Source of the DNA: Leptolinea sp. UBA5203
GTDB lineage: Bacteria > Chloroflexota > Anaerolineae > Anaerolineales > Anaerolineaceae
Assembly (NCBI GenBank): GCA_002412765.1
Contig: DHVR01000027.1
Location: 1 to 62,492 of the forward strand
Length of the DNA: 62,492 nucleotides
Direction: 5' to 3'
Shown: piece by piece, positions 54,084 to 62,492 of the stretch
How positions within the stretch are numbered: the stretch's first letter is position 1
Layout of the letters: each line of letters starts with the position of its first letter
Program-made: the position numbers and the translations under genes
The notes under the pieces: generated by a model
Databases searched by the model: none
The model's input: the letters and a program-made list of their open reading frames with translations, nothing else
Told to the model about the DNA's origin: nothing

Positions 54084-56072
54084 ATGCATGAGTTGCCTAT
54101 CCTGATCAACATCACCCTGGCATTGGTCGTTGCTTTTATTGGGGGTGTCCTTGCCCGGAAAATTGGATTACCAACCATTGTCGGATATTTGCTCGCAGGT
54201 ATTGTGATTGGGCCATTCACCCCAGGCTTTGTTGGCGATGCGAATACCATCCAACAACTGGCTGAATTGGGCGTGATCTTCCTCATGTTTGGTGTTGGCT
54301 TACACTTTTCATTTAAGGATTTATGGCGCGTGCGGGATATTGCAATTCCTGGCGCTCTTCTGCAAACCGCTATTGCTTCCTTGATCGGCCTGGGATTAAG
54401 CCAACTCTGGGGGTGGAGCATCCCCGCCGGATTGATTCTTGGGTTGGCCGTGTCGGTTGCCAGTACTGTCGTCTTACTACGCGGCTTGATGGACAATTCT
54501 TTGTTAAACACCACCCACGGTCAGGCTGCGGTTGGCTGGCTGGTGATGGAGGATATTCTCTCGGTAATTATCCTCATTTTACTACCCACTCTGGCTTCCA
54601 GTTCGGGATCCTTTCATTGGCAGACTCTGGCGATCACCTTGTTGAAAGCCATCGCATTTGTGTCCATTATGTTTTTCGTAGGTGTTCGCTTGATCCCCTG
54701 GCTGCTGGAGCGAATTGCCTTCACCAAATCTCGAGAATTATTTATTCTGGCTATTCTAGCGATCACGCTCGGCACCGCCATGGGTGCCTCAGAACTATTT
54801 GGAGTCTCCCTGGCGCTCGGCGCTTTTGTAGCTGGGGCCATCATCAGTCAATCTCATTTAAGTCACCAGGTTGGAGCGGATGTCTTTGCCTTTCGCGAAG
54901 CCTTCTCGGTTTTGTTTTTCGTATCTATAGGAATGTTGGTCAACCCATTATTCTTATGGCAAAATCTTGGTCAGGTGGCCTGGCTGACAATCCTGGTGGT
55001 TCTGGGAAAAGCTACAATTGTCACTTTATTGGGTTTGTTCTTTCCCCGTCCTGCCAGAACGATTCTGGTTATTGCCATCGGGTTAAGCCAGATGGGTGAG
55101 TTTTCTTTCATCATAGGGCAGGCGGGAATATCACTAAACTTGTTGACTGCAAATCAATATTCATTGATTCTGGCAGCTGCCTTGCTTTCAATCACGATCA
55201 ACCCCTTCATGTATAAACTCCTACCAATATTAGAAAAATACTTGCGTCGAATTCCAATTTTTTGGATACGCCTGGAATCCAATAAGCCGCTCCCGGAAAT
55301 TGATGAACAAAAACTAGTGAATCATGTCGTCGTCATCGGCTATGGTCGAGCGGGCCAACATATTGTTGATGTCATGATCGCGCTTGAAATCCCCATTTTG
55401 GTTATTGAATTTGATGCAGAAAATGCTGAATTATTACGCAAAAGGAATGTTCCCGCCTTATTCGGTGATGCCGGAAACTCGGAGATTATCAATCATGCTC
55501 GTCTGGATAAAGCACGTGTTCTGATCACCACCGTTCCGGATGAAACCACCGCCAGTATGATTGTCGCCGCTGGAAAGGCAATCAATCCTAACTTAATTAT
55601 GATTGCCAGATCAGCCAGCGAAGAGGGAACCCGATATTTATCCAATCTTGGTGCGGATCATATTGTACTGACTGAATTGGAAGGCGGACTTGAACTTTTG
55701 AACCATACCCTTTTGACTCTCAATTTTCCTTTACAGGAAATTCAACAATACCTGGAAGCCTTTCGCCACGATAGTTACAATTTTGCCAATTTATCCGATG
55801 CAGAACACCGCAGTTTGCATGATTTACTGCGCGTGGTAAAAGGAATCGAAATTATCTGGGTAGAAATCAAGGAAGGAAGCCCCTTGATTGGCAAGTCCCT
55901 GGTTGAAGCCAATATTCGATCTAAAACTGGAGCATCCGTTATTGCTTTGATTCGGAACAAGAAGTTAATTCCAAATCCAACATCAATGACTTATCTTTCC
56001 CTTGAGGACAGAATCGGTTTAATTGGAGATCAAGAACAACTTTTGGCTGTACACCAATTAATGGATCTATAG
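54084..56072 (+). CDS. CPA2-family monovalent cation/proton antiporter with TrkA-N and TrkA-C domains (KefB/YbaL-like)
   Basis: 662 residues; GGGAG is 8 nt before ATG 54084. Residues 1 to about 390 contain about 12 membrane helices with the CPA2 patterns GLPTIVGYLLAGIVIGP, LGVIFLMFGVGLHFS, MEDILSVIILILLP and FFVSIGMLVNP. From about residue 413 a Rossmann TrkA-N (RCK) domain begins (VVVIGYGRAGQ) and contains FGDAGN. A TrkA-C domain follows at about 580-660 (SPLIGKSLVEANI). It exports K+ or Na+ in exchange for H+ and is gated by nucleotide or redox ligands at the RCK domain. Confidence 0.93.
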   Translation: MHELPILINITLALVVAFIGGVLARKIGLPTIVGYLLAGIVIGPFTPGFVGDANTIQQLAELGVIFLMFGVGLHFSFKDLWRVRDIAIPGALLQTAIASLIGLGLSQLWGWSIPAGLILGLAVSVASTVVLLRGLMDNSLLNTTHGQAAVGWLVMEDILSVIILILLPTLASSSGSFHWQTLAITLLKAIAFVSIMFFVGVRLIPWLLERIAFTKSRELFILAILAITLGTAMGASELFGVSLALGAFVAGAIISQSHLSHQVGADVFAFREAFSVLFFVSIGMLVNPLFLWQNLGQVAWLTILVVLGKATIVTLLGLFFPRPARTILVIAIGLSQMGEFSFIIGQAGISLNLLTANQYSLILAAALLSITINPFMYKLLPILEKYLRRIPIFWIRLESNKPLPEIDEQKLVNHVVVIGYGRAGQHIVDVMIALEIPILVIEFDAENAELLRKRNVPALFGDAGNSEIINHARLDKARVLITTVPDETTASMIVAAGKAINPNLIMIARSASEEGTRYLSNLGADHIVLTELEGGLELLNHTLLTLNFPLQEIQQYLEAFRHDSYNFANLSDAEHRSLHDLLRVVKGIEIIWVEIKEGSPLIGKSLVEANIRSKTGASVIALIRNKKLIPNPTSMTYLSLEDRIGLIGDQEQLLAVHQLMDL

Positions 56073-56089
56073 CCTTTTTCTAAAAATTC

Positions 56090-56134
56090 AACCCAGTTGA
56101 TCCGATAATCTGATCGTCTGGGTTGAATTAGATA
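56090..56134. terminator. Bidirectional terminator between the antiporter and kamE
   Basis: A perfect stem of about 12 bp (AATTCAACCCAG with CTGGGTTGAATT) has a loop of about 21 nt. It lies in the 91-nt gap between two convergent genes, so it can stop both transcripts. Confidence 0.75.
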
Positions 56135-56163
56135 CCTCTACAAATCACTTGATAATGTTAAAT

Positions 56164-56970
56164 TCATAAGTCCATAAACGATTTATCCTTCAACCGGGCG
56201 GCCAGTTCCTTCACCATGAAGGTTGCCACATTGTCGGCGAATTTTCCAGGGCCAAAGCCCACATCATAACCTAATTCTTTCGCTAATTCGTTATTGATGC
56301 GCGGACCGCCGCAAATCAGCACTACTTTTTCACGCATGCCTTCCGCTTCCAGTAGTTCCACCAGCTCGGTCAGATTGGTGATGTGCACATCTTTTTGGGT
56401 CACAGTTTGGGATACCAGTAAAACATCCGCGTTCAAACTCTTGGCCTTCTGGACGAAATCCAGGTTTTCCACCTGACTGCCCAAATTATAGGCCTCGATC
56501 ATTTCATAACGCTCCAGGCCATAATGACCGGCGTAGCCCTTCATGTTCATGATGGCATCAATCCCCACGGTATGGGCATCCGTACCGGTGCTGGCGCCAA
56601 TCACCACGACCTTTCGGCCAATATGCTGGCGAATGTACTCGTTGGTTTGCTCCATATCAAAGACTTCCTCTTCCACTTCACTGATCTGAATGGAAGAAAA
56701 ATCCACGCTGTGGACCATATCGCCATAGACGATGAAATAGGTGAACTCCTGGGATAAGGCCTTGGCGTAGGCTACATGCACATGCGTCAGGCCCATTTTT
56801 TCAGTCAATAATTTTGCCGCCTCCATGGAGCGTTCATTCTTCGCCAGCGGCAAGGTGAAAGAGACCTGGACTTTGCCATCATTCAGCGTGTCGCCATACG
56901 GCAGCACTTTACTGAGATCCAGAGTCTGATCGACCACTTTCTTTTCCAGAGTATATAAACCGCCGCTCAT
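56164..56970 (-). CDS. kamE: Lysine 5,6-aminomutase beta subunit (B12-binding)
   Basis: 268 residues. The cobalamin-binding motif is DAHTVG, with His133 as the lower cobalt ligand. Lys144 in MNMKGYAG falls at the position known to form the PLP Schiff base. After about residue 170 come the other B12-domain elements (VDNLDF-like strand, LLVSQTVTQ, LICGGPRINN, GFGPG). With KamD it moves the epsilon-amino group of lysine or beta-lysine between C6 and C5. Start and kamD stop overlap as TGATG. It is last in the operon, followed by a strong hairpin. Confidence 0.96.
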   Translation of the reverse strand: MSGGLYTLEKKVVDQTLDLSKVLPYGDTLNDGKVQVSFTLPLAKNERSMEAAKLLTEKMGLTHVHVAYAKALSQEFTYFIVYGDMVHSVDFSSIQISEVEEEVFDMEQTNEYIRQHIGRKVVVIGASTGTDAHTVGIDAIMNMKGYAGHYGLERYEMIEAYNLGSQVENLDFVQKAKSLNADVLLVSQTVTQKDVHITNLTELVELLEAEGMREKVVLICGGPRINNELAKELGYDVGFGPGKFADNVATFMVKELAARLKDKSFMDL

Positions 56971-58529
56971 CAGTTCTGCCTCCCAACAAATAAGTCAATA
57001 AATGGATTGAGATACGCGGAGTCTTTTTCAATTACCCCATCCAGCCCTTTTCCGCCATCCGCATAGCGTTTTGTCTGCGCGAAAACGCCTCTTTCCAATG
57101 AATTAAACAGACCATCCTGTTTGATTCTAGCGAGCACGGTGTTTGCATCGCGCAGCACTTCTTTGGCCCGGTTTTCAATTAAACCGCCAGGCTTGAAGGT
57201 GATTTCACTGCCCAGGTCCTTCATGGTGGTGTTGATGTAACGCGCATTTTCAATGGATAAATACCGGTCGGACATGAAGGGTGTATGAATGGCTTCGGTC
57301 AGCATGCCCAGTAAATGAATACGCTGGCCGGTAATCACGGTGACGGCATTGAACAGCGCATCCTGTACATGACCACGGAAGATATTGCCGGTCATAAATT
57401 TGGTCGGGGGCATGTATTTCAGCGGTGATTTAGGAAATATTTCTCGGGCCATCTGCGCCTGAGCCAGTTCGTACAAAAATCCGTTTTCCATCTCAGGGTC
57501 AATTTCAAAGGCGTGTCCCAGCCCCATTTGCTCTTCGGGGATATTGGCCTTCAAGGCGAATTGTTCATTGATAAACTGGGATGCCAGCACGGTATCAGCC
57601 TCGTCATAGGCATCCGAGGTGGTCAGGTAGTTATCCTCACCGGTATTGATGATAATCCCGGCAAAACCGTTGATCAAACGCGAAAAATACTGGTCCACCA
57701 TGGTGCGTTTCATGTTGATATCCCGGAAGAGAATCCCGTAGAGCGCATCATTGAGCATCACATCCAGGCGTTCCAGAGCACCCATGGCCGCAATCTCCGG
57801 CATGCACAGGCCGGAGCAATAGTTGCACAAGCGGATATAGCGTCCCTCGGCTTGGCTGACTTCATCCAGCGCAGCGCGCATCAAGCGGAAGTTTTCCTGG
57901 GTGGCAAAGGTGCCGCCGAAGCCGTCCGTTGTGGCGCCATAGGGCACATAATCCAGCAGGCTTTGCCCCGTGGTGCGGATGACGGCAATCACATCCGCGC
58001 CCTGTTGTGCAGCAGCCCGCGCCTGGACGATATCTTCGTAAATATTACCGGTCGCCACAATCACATACAGCAGCGGTCCTTGTTTATCGGGATATTGATT
58101 GAAAAAATCCTCCCGCCATTTTCTGTTTTGCCTGATTTTTTCCACACTTTCCTTAGCCTGCCCGCGAATCACACGGACAATCTCGCCTCTGTCTTGCAGG
58201 GGCAGGCTGGATATATCCAGCCCCTCTTCCGAAATCATCACTGCAATTTCTGCCGGGCTTTTTTGCAGGCTTATCATGGCGTTACCAAGATAAAAAGCCA
58301 CGCCCATAGAAAGACCCTTCCGCTGTTTCAACTGATCCACTAATAAATTGGGCAGCGGTACACCGCTTTCATTGACGCCATCCACCCCCAACAAGCGGGC
58401 AACCGAGCGTTCCACCGAAACCGTAGTATGCTTCTCAATATAAGTCTGCACTTCATTGGCAATTTCTTCGGCGTTTTTTCTGGCCTTTTCCACCAGGTTG
58501 AAATCCAGGTTTAATTTACTACTTACCAT
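56970..58529 (-). CDS. kamD: Lysine 5,6-aminomutase alpha subunit
   Basis: 519 residues, the family's usual size. It is the TIM-barrel catalytic subunit of the adenosylcobalamin- and PLP-dependent mutase. Conserved parts include ARLLGVDGVNESGVPLPN near the N-terminus, YGATTDGFGGTFATQENFR, RLCNYCSGLCMPEIAAMGALERLDVM and the C-terminal GGKGLDGV. In lysine fermentation it turns L-beta-lysine into 3,5-diaminohexanoate. The gene overlaps kamC by 7 nt and kamE by 1-3 nt, so the three are translationally coupled. Confidence 0.96.
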   Translation of the reverse strand: MVSSKLNLDFNLVEKARKNAEEIANEVQTYIEKHTTVSVERSVARLLGVDGVNESGVPLPNLLVDQLKQRKGLSMGVAFYLGNAMISLQKSPAEIAVMISEEGLDISSLPLQDRGEIVRVIRGQAKESVEKIRQNRKWREDFFNQYPDKQGPLLYVIVATGNIYEDIVQARAAAQQGADVIAVIRTTGQSLLDYVPYGATTDGFGGTFATQENFRLMRAALDEVSQAEGRYIRLCNYCSGLCMPEIAAMGALERLDVMLNDALYGILFRDINMKRTMVDQYFSRLINGFAGIIINTGEDNYLTTSDAYDEADTVLASQFINEQFALKANIPEEQMGLGHAFEIDPEMENGFLYELAQAQMAREIFPKSPLKYMPPTKFMTGNIFRGHVQDALFNAVTVITGQRIHLLGMLTEAIHTPFMSDRYLSIENARYINTTMKDLGSEITFKPGGLIENRAKEVLRDANTVLARIKQDGLFNSLERGVFAQTKRYADGGKGLDGVIEKDSAYLNPFIDLFVGRQN

Positions 58530-59983
58530 GATGTCTCCTTGTATTTCTCATTGACCAGGGCAAGAAATTCTTCCTGAATGCCCATTAATGCGGCTACGCG
58601 CAGTGCGTCCTTGGGCGTGGGGCTGTCCCATTCCACCGCTTCAATATTAAAATCCATCAAATCCTGTAAAAAGGTATAGAATTGGCGAGTTTTGACCGTC
58701 AAATCCTTGCTCAGTTCCGCTTTCTTCAACCCCACCACCTGGAAGTGTTTCATGCCTTCCATCACCACCCCGCTAAAATGGGTGGATACCAGGCAAAACG
58801 CCTGATGGATTTCCGCATAGCGCAGCAGCGCTTTTACCATCATCTGACCCTCTTCCGGGTTGGTCCCCTTGGCGAATTCATCCAGTGCGCAGAAACCCTG
58901 TTTGGTACGCATCTCTTCCAATAATCGGGTCACTTCGGCAATTTCCGCCCCAAAGGTACTTAACCCCTGGGTGATGGATTGATCATCACTGGTCAGATAA
59001 AAGATATAGTCCAATACTGGCAGGTCCAGCCGGGAGGCATACACATAAAAGCCGCAGTGTGCCAGCAAAATGTTGAGTGTCACAGTCGCCAGGGCAACCG
59101 TCTTCCCGCCCATGTTGGCACCGGTCAGCACATTGGCTCCATTTTTTAGCAGCATGGAGACCGGGGTAAACTCTTTGCCATTGCGTTCCAGGGCAGCAGC
59201 CACATACGGATTGACCGCTCCATCCAGTTGGATGCTTTGAGTATCGATAAAATTCGGCTTCGTGCCGTGGAACCGGATCGCCAGGCTAGATTTGGCGATG
59301 ATGAAATCCAACTCCGCTATGTAGGCTAGGTTGGTTTGTAATACCTGGCAATGAGGTCTGATTTCCTCCGCCAGCCGGGATTTGATATGGTTCTCTTCGA
59401 TCCTTTCCCGTTCCGCAATCTGCCTGCGCAGGAGATGCAGGCTGGAAGCATCCTCCTCCAGGGCGGCAATACGCTGTTCAATGGCTTTTTTCTCCTTGCG
59501 GATGGCAGCCAAAGCCGGTGAATACTCTTCATAAATACTGAAGGTACGGGTAATCTGTTCCTCTGGATTTAGAATCTTGATCACAGCCTGCATATCCAAC
59601 GGCGCCAGCGCATCGAAATGGAAATTTATCCGCCCGACCTCGTAAATCAGGTGCTGCATATCAATGGCGAAATTCTTTAATTCAAACAATTCAGTTTCAT
59701 CCAAAAATTCCGCTGCATTTTCAACCTTGCGCAGGATGCCGCGGATTTCCTTAAAGCGGTGCAAAACCAGACTCAGGGATTCGATGCGCTCCGGATTTTC
59801 AGTATGAATGGCAATAAAGCGGCTCAACTGCTCCAGTTGACTGTGAAGAAGGTCCTTCTCCTGGCGGGTATACCAGTTGATCTGCTGCTTCTTTTCCAGC
59901 CCATAGCAATTGCTGGGCTCCAGATGCTGCATCACATAACTGAACCCCATGGATTGAAGCTGCTCGCGGCTAAATCCCTTCAA
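58523..59983 (-). CDS. kamC: MutS-like ATPase, putative lysine 5,6-aminomutase reactivase
   Basis: About 486 residues from TTG 59983, chosen because GGGAGG lies 8 nt upstream; a start at 60034 would add 17 residues. The C-terminal half is a MutS-type ABC ATPase: Walker A GANMGGKT (about 288-295), Walker B FCALDEF (about 364-370) and a downstream STHFSG His loop. A coiled, charged middle (about 150-210) links it to an N-terminal domain. It lacks the MutS DNA-reading parts. In known lysine-fermentation operons this gene sits at the same place and is assigned to reactivate the B12 mutase, which is prone to inactivation; the mechanism is inferred. Confidence 0.85.
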   Translation of the reverse strand: MKGFSREQLQSMGFSYVMQHLEPSNCYGLEKKQQINWYTRQEKDLLHSQLEQLSRFIAIHTENPERIESLSLVLHRFKEIRGILRKVENAAEFLDETELFELKNFAIDMQHLIYEVGRINFHFDALAPLDMQAVIKILNPEEQITRTFSIYEEYSPALAAIRKEKKAIEQRIAALEEDASSLHLLRRQIAERERIEENHIKSRLAEEIRPHCQVLQTNLAYIAELDFIIAKSSLAIRFHGTKPNFIDTQSIQLDGAVNPYVAAALERNGKEFTPVSMLLKNGANVLTGANMGGKTVALATVTLNILLAHCGFYVYASRLDLPVLDYIFYLTSDDQSITQGLSTFGAEIAEVTRLLEEMRTKQGFCALDEFAKGTNPEEGQMMVKALLRYAEIHQAFCLVSTHFSGVVMEGMKHFQVVGLKKAELSKDLTVKTRQFYTFLQDLMDFNIEAVEWDSPTPKDALRVAALMGIQEEFLALVNEKYKETSW

Positions 59984-61052
59984 CGAAAAGTCCTCCCACA
60001 ACATCAAATACTGGCAGCTTGAAATATGCCGCACACTCGTTCATCCAAGCCGGGATTTTGTCTTGTTCCATGGCAACTTCTGCCGGGTTAATCCCCAGCC
60101 CAAGAAGATGGATCGGACGTACCACCCGCAAAGACAGGCCCAGATCCTCAAGTTTATTGAGATGTTTTTGATCTAGAAAAATTTTAGTGGCATCTTCAGC
60201 CAGTAAGGTTGCTCCCGCCAGCTTGGACCGGCTTTCCTGATCCGCTGTGATCAGCTCTCGCAGGGAAAGATGGGTCACTGCTCCGCTGAAAAAGATCGCC
60301 CGTATGCTTGAAGGAACGCGCTGAATCAAGGACATCATTGACTCTGGGGTCTCGCCTGGTTTAGGATAATAGCTCACTCCCAGTGCATCCACCAAAAACC
60401 AGGAGGCACTCTCCTGATTTTCATCATCCACATTCATCCATGGCTGAGGGTTTTCCATCACCTTCGTTTGCAGGAGACGAATTTGAGTTGACAACTTATT
60501 CTCTGGATTGTCAAAATCAGCGCTGAAAAGCTTGCTGGAAAGGATCACACCATCTGCCAATGCAGGAACGGCGGAACTTTTACGGTCTACCGCCCCGTCG
60601 ATGAACACGTTTTGTGCCCCGGCTTCCAGCATGCTTTGTTTTACCCGAATGACATCCGCAATTCGGGATGGACCGGCCAGAAAGACAAAGCCGTCGCTGA
60701 GCGTTTTAAATAGGATAATCTCACCCAAGGGCGTCGGAATGCCCGTGGTCGCCAGGATCTCTTTGGTGGCATCACAAAGGGATAGAGCCTGACGAGCCGT
60801 CGCCACCAGCGAGCCTGCAGGTACATACACCAACCCTCGATCCCCGGCGCCAGGCTTGGAGCTCAGGTGGTCAGTGCCAATGGAACTTACCCCATAGACA
60901 CGGTCCCTGCGAGCTTCTAGAAAAGCCTTAAAAACCGTGGTCTTGCCACAGGCTCTTTCCATCCCTACAAACGAGAGAGTGGAATGGTTTTCAATGCACT
61001 TGCAAAAGTACTTCTGCAAAGCATCATGCGTCTTGAGAGGAGGTTGAGCCAT
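59970..61052 (-). CDS. kamB: Putative lysine 5,6-aminomutase reactivase subunit KamB
   Basis: 360 residues. The N-terminal motif VGMERACGKTTVFKAFL resembles a P-loop, with GACGKT-like spacing, so nucleotide binding is likely. Beyond it I recognise only the family pattern GVSSIGTDHLSSKPGAG. It always sits between kamA and the MutS-like gene in lysine-fermentation operons, where it is paired with that ATPase. It overlaps kamA by 29 nt and kamC by 14 nt. Its biochemical role is known only by association. Confidence 0.8.
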   Translation of the reverse strand: MAQPPLKTHDALQKYFCKCIENHSTLSFVGMERACGKTTVFKAFLEARRDRVYGVSSIGTDHLSSKPGAGDRGLVYVPAGSLVATARQALSLCDATKEILATTGIPTPLGEIILFKTLSDGFVFLAGPSRIADVIRVKQSMLEAGAQNVFIDGAVDRKSSAVPALADGVILSSKLFSADFDNPENKLSTQIRLLQTKVMENPQPWMNVDDENQESASWFLVDALGVSYYPKPGETPESMMSLIQRVPSSIRAIFFSGAVTHLSLRELITADQESRSKLAGATLLAEDATKIFLDQKHLNKLEDLGLSLRVVRPIHLLGLGINPAEVAMEQDKIPAWMNECAAYFKLPVFDVVGGLFVEGI

Positions 61053-62304
61053 GCTTAAATTGCTTTCCTCGATTCTTTCTTTCCGTTTCTTCCGGTTCCA
61101 GGGAGATACTATTAATGGACAAACCCGCTATCCCATGCAGGGTTTCTTCCCTTCTTCCCTGGCAAACCTCACATTGACAATCCGGCTCATAATTCGAGGG
61201 TTCTTTGTAACTGGCAATCACGCCCTCGAAATTACGCACAATAACTTTGTTGTAGCCGTGGGAAACCACATAATTGGGCATGATCGGCACTTTGCCGCCG
61301 CCACCCGGCGCATCAATCACATAGGTGGGCACGCACAGGCCGGAGACATGTCCGCGCAGTCCTTCGATAATATCCACACCCACGGAGACCGGGGTACGGA
61401 AATGGGAGAGCCCCAGCGACAGGTCACATTGATAGATGTAATAAGGACGTACCCGATTTTTCACCAGGGTCTTCACCAGGTCGCGCATCACATGCACACA
61501 ATCATTCACCCCGCGTAGCAGCACGGATTGATTGCCCAGCGGGAAACCGCCGTCGGCCAGGTCAGCACAGGCTTTCGCAGATTCTTCGGTCATCTCGTCC
61601 GGATGATTAAAATGAGTGTTGATCCACACCGGATGGTATTTCCTTAATTCTGCAATCAAGGATGGGGTGATGCGCTGCGGCATGACCACCGGAATGCGCG
61701 TGCCGATGCGGATAATTTCTACATGCGGAATGGCGCGTATCTTCTTTAGAATAGCACCCAATTTTTCATCGGATAACGCCAGCGGATCCCCGCCGGAGAT
61801 GAGCACATCCCGCACCTGGGGTTGAGTTTTTATATACTCCACCGCGGCATCAATCTGGCTCATCGGCATGGCCAGATCGGTCTGGCCGGCAAAACGGCGC
61901 CGGGTACAGTGGCGGCAGTACATGGAACACTGATCGGTCACCAGCAGCAACACCCGATCCGGGTAGCGATGGGTTAGCCCCGGAACCGGGGAATCGCCGT
62001 CTTCGTGCAGCGGGTCCACCAGGTCTTCCGGTTTGTGGATCAACTCGCTGATGCTGGGAATGGCTTGCTTGCGGATCGGAGAATTGGGATCGTCCGGATC
62101 AATTAGGGAGAGATAATACGGCGTAATCGCCATTCTTAAGGATTGCAGGCATTTACGTACACCTTCTTCCTCATCCGCGGTCAGGGGAATGTATTTCTTT
62201 AACTCTTCCACATCCGTCACACGATGGGAAATTTGCCATTTCCAATCATTCCATTGGGCATCTTCAATCTCGGGAAATAATTCTCTTCTACGGTTAATTT
62301 TCAA
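61024..62304 (-). CDS. kamA: L-lysine 2,3-aminomutase (radical SAM, PLP)
   Basis: 426 residues, as usual. I choose TTG 62304: GGAGG lies 5 nt away, while TTG 62307 would be only 2 nt away. In 62307 numbering the [4Fe-4S] cysteines are Cys127, Cys131 and Cys134 in CSMYCRHC. The PLP lysine is Lys339 in the GGGGKVP loop. Structural zinc cysteines are Cys270 and Cys377/379/382 (CQCEVC). It converts L-lysine to L-beta-lysine using a 5'-deoxyadenosyl radical, the first step of lysine fermentation. It is 14 nt after kdd and overlaps kamB. Confidence 0.97.
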   Translation of the reverse strand: MKINRRRELFPEIEDAQWNDWKWQISHRVTDVEELKKYIPLTADEEEGVRKCLQSLRMAITPYYLSLIDPDDPNSPIRKQAIPSISELIHKPEDLVDPLHEDGDSPVPGLTHRYPDRVLLLVTDQCSMYCRHCTRRRFAGQTDLAMPMSQIDAAVEYIKTQPQVRDVLISGGDPLALSDEKLGAILKKIRAIPHVEIIRIGTRIPVVMPQRITPSLIAELRKYHPVWINTHFNHPDEMTEESAKACADLADGGFPLGNQSVLLRGVNDCVHVMRDLVKTLVKNRVRPYYIYQCDLSLGLSHFRTPVSVGVDIIEGLRGHVSGLCVPTYVIDAPGGGGKVPIMPNYVVSHGYNKVIVRNFEGVIASYKEPSNYEPDCQCEVCQGRREETLHGIAGLSINSISLEPEETERKNRGKQFKHGSTSSQDA

Positions 62305-62318
62305 CAAAACCTCCAGCC

Positions 62319-62492
62319 TTATGACTGCTTGATATAGGTGTCTTTAAAGAATTTCATTAATTTCGGGGATTCCCGTAATTCTTCCAGGGCGATCTGCGCG
62401 TGTCCACGGGTATAACCGTTTCCGATCACCATGGTGACGTCCTTGCCCACCCCTTCCGCACCCAAGGCGGCTTTAGTAAATGAGGTCGCCAT
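62319..62492 (-). CDS. kdd: 3,5-diaminohexanoate dehydrogenase, C-terminal part (partial)
   Basis: The last 57 residues before TAA 62319 read into the right window edge. The piece MATSFTKAALGAEGVG followed by VIGNGYTRGHA matches the tail expected for the dehydrogenase of lysine fermentation, and kdd normally stands directly before kamA in this operon. The methionine at 62492 is probably internal, with the frame continuing outside. The enzyme oxidises L-erythro-3,5-diaminohexanoate with NAD+. Assignment rests on operon order as well as the short tail. Confidence 0.75.
   Translation of the reverse strand: MATSFTKAALGAEGVGKDVTMVIGNGYTRGHAQIALEELRESPKLMKFFKDTYIKQS

Noticed and set aside
57513..58343. 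276-codon plus-strand frame opposite kamD
   Set aside because: It is antisense to a full-length conserved mutase subunit and has no family resemblance.

Overview
The window reads as a stretch of a bacterial chromosome from a fermentative, probably anaerobic organism. A lysine-fermentation (kam) cluster, a peptide-type ABC importer and a sugar-acid gene set fit an amino-acid and carbohydrate fermenter. Gene style and the giant repeat protein would suit Chloroflexota/Anaerolineae, but no marker gene here proves that and the taxonomy is an inference. Nearly all genes lie on the minus strand; 26.8-31.7 kb and 52.0-56.1 kb hold the plus-strand genes.

Region 1 (1-26,665, minus) is one uninterrupted reading frame that starts at 26,665 and runs off the left edge: at least 8,888 codons. 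It has a Sec signal peptide, an acidic proline-rich linker, and then thousands of residues of beta-rich repeats. About 35 copies of a roughly 78-residue unit lie in the middle, RTX-type calcium-binding clusters lie at about 2.1-5.1 kb, and a tandem set of 90-130-residue modules ends at the window edge. It is most likely a giant secreted surface protein or adhesin. A TPR protein with a membrane anchor is transcribed divergently from it.

Region 2 (28.7-31.7 kb, plus) carries small stress/housekeeping genes: CsbD-like, a two-CBS-domain protein, YwbE-like, and a PepD-type dipeptidase that seems to begin at a non-standard codon. Two long palindromes follow (31.76-31.94 kb).

Region 3 (32.0-51.8 kb, minus) looks like a catabolic island. 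A GntR/FCD regulator and a 2-hydroxyacid dehydrogenase head one transcript. A long operon encodes an SDR, a TIM-barrel isomerase/epimerase, a zinc dehydrogenase, a PfkB (KDG-type) kinase, a mannonate-dehydrogenase-like SDR, a LarA-family nickel hydroxyacid racemase/epimerase, a class I/II aminotransferase and OppBCDF. OppA and an isocitrate-lyase-superfamily lyase follow after a long gap, from a consensus sigma70 promoter. A palindrome TTGTATACAA recurs next to the promoters of the regulator operon and of oppA, with a degenerate copy ahead of the big operon, so I propose one GntR regulon. 6-phosphogluconate dehydrogenase and an acetoacetate-decarboxylase-like gene lie next to it. The set suggests uptake and conversion of an aldonate/uronate-type compound through epimerisation, oxidation and phosphorylation; the real substrate is unknown.

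Region 4 (52.0-56.1 kb, plus) has a DODA/LigB-type dioxygenase-fold protein, a hemolysin III (PAQR) membrane protein and a CPA2 cation/proton antiporter with TrkA domains. A convergent terminator separates it from region 5.

Region 5 (56.1-62.5 kb, minus) is the lysine-fermentation operon in the order kdd(partial)-kamA-kamB-kamC-kamD-kamE: lysine 2,3-aminomutase, both subunits of B12/PLP-dependent lysine 5,6-aminomutase and its two putative reactivase proteins, with overlapping genes and several TTG starts.
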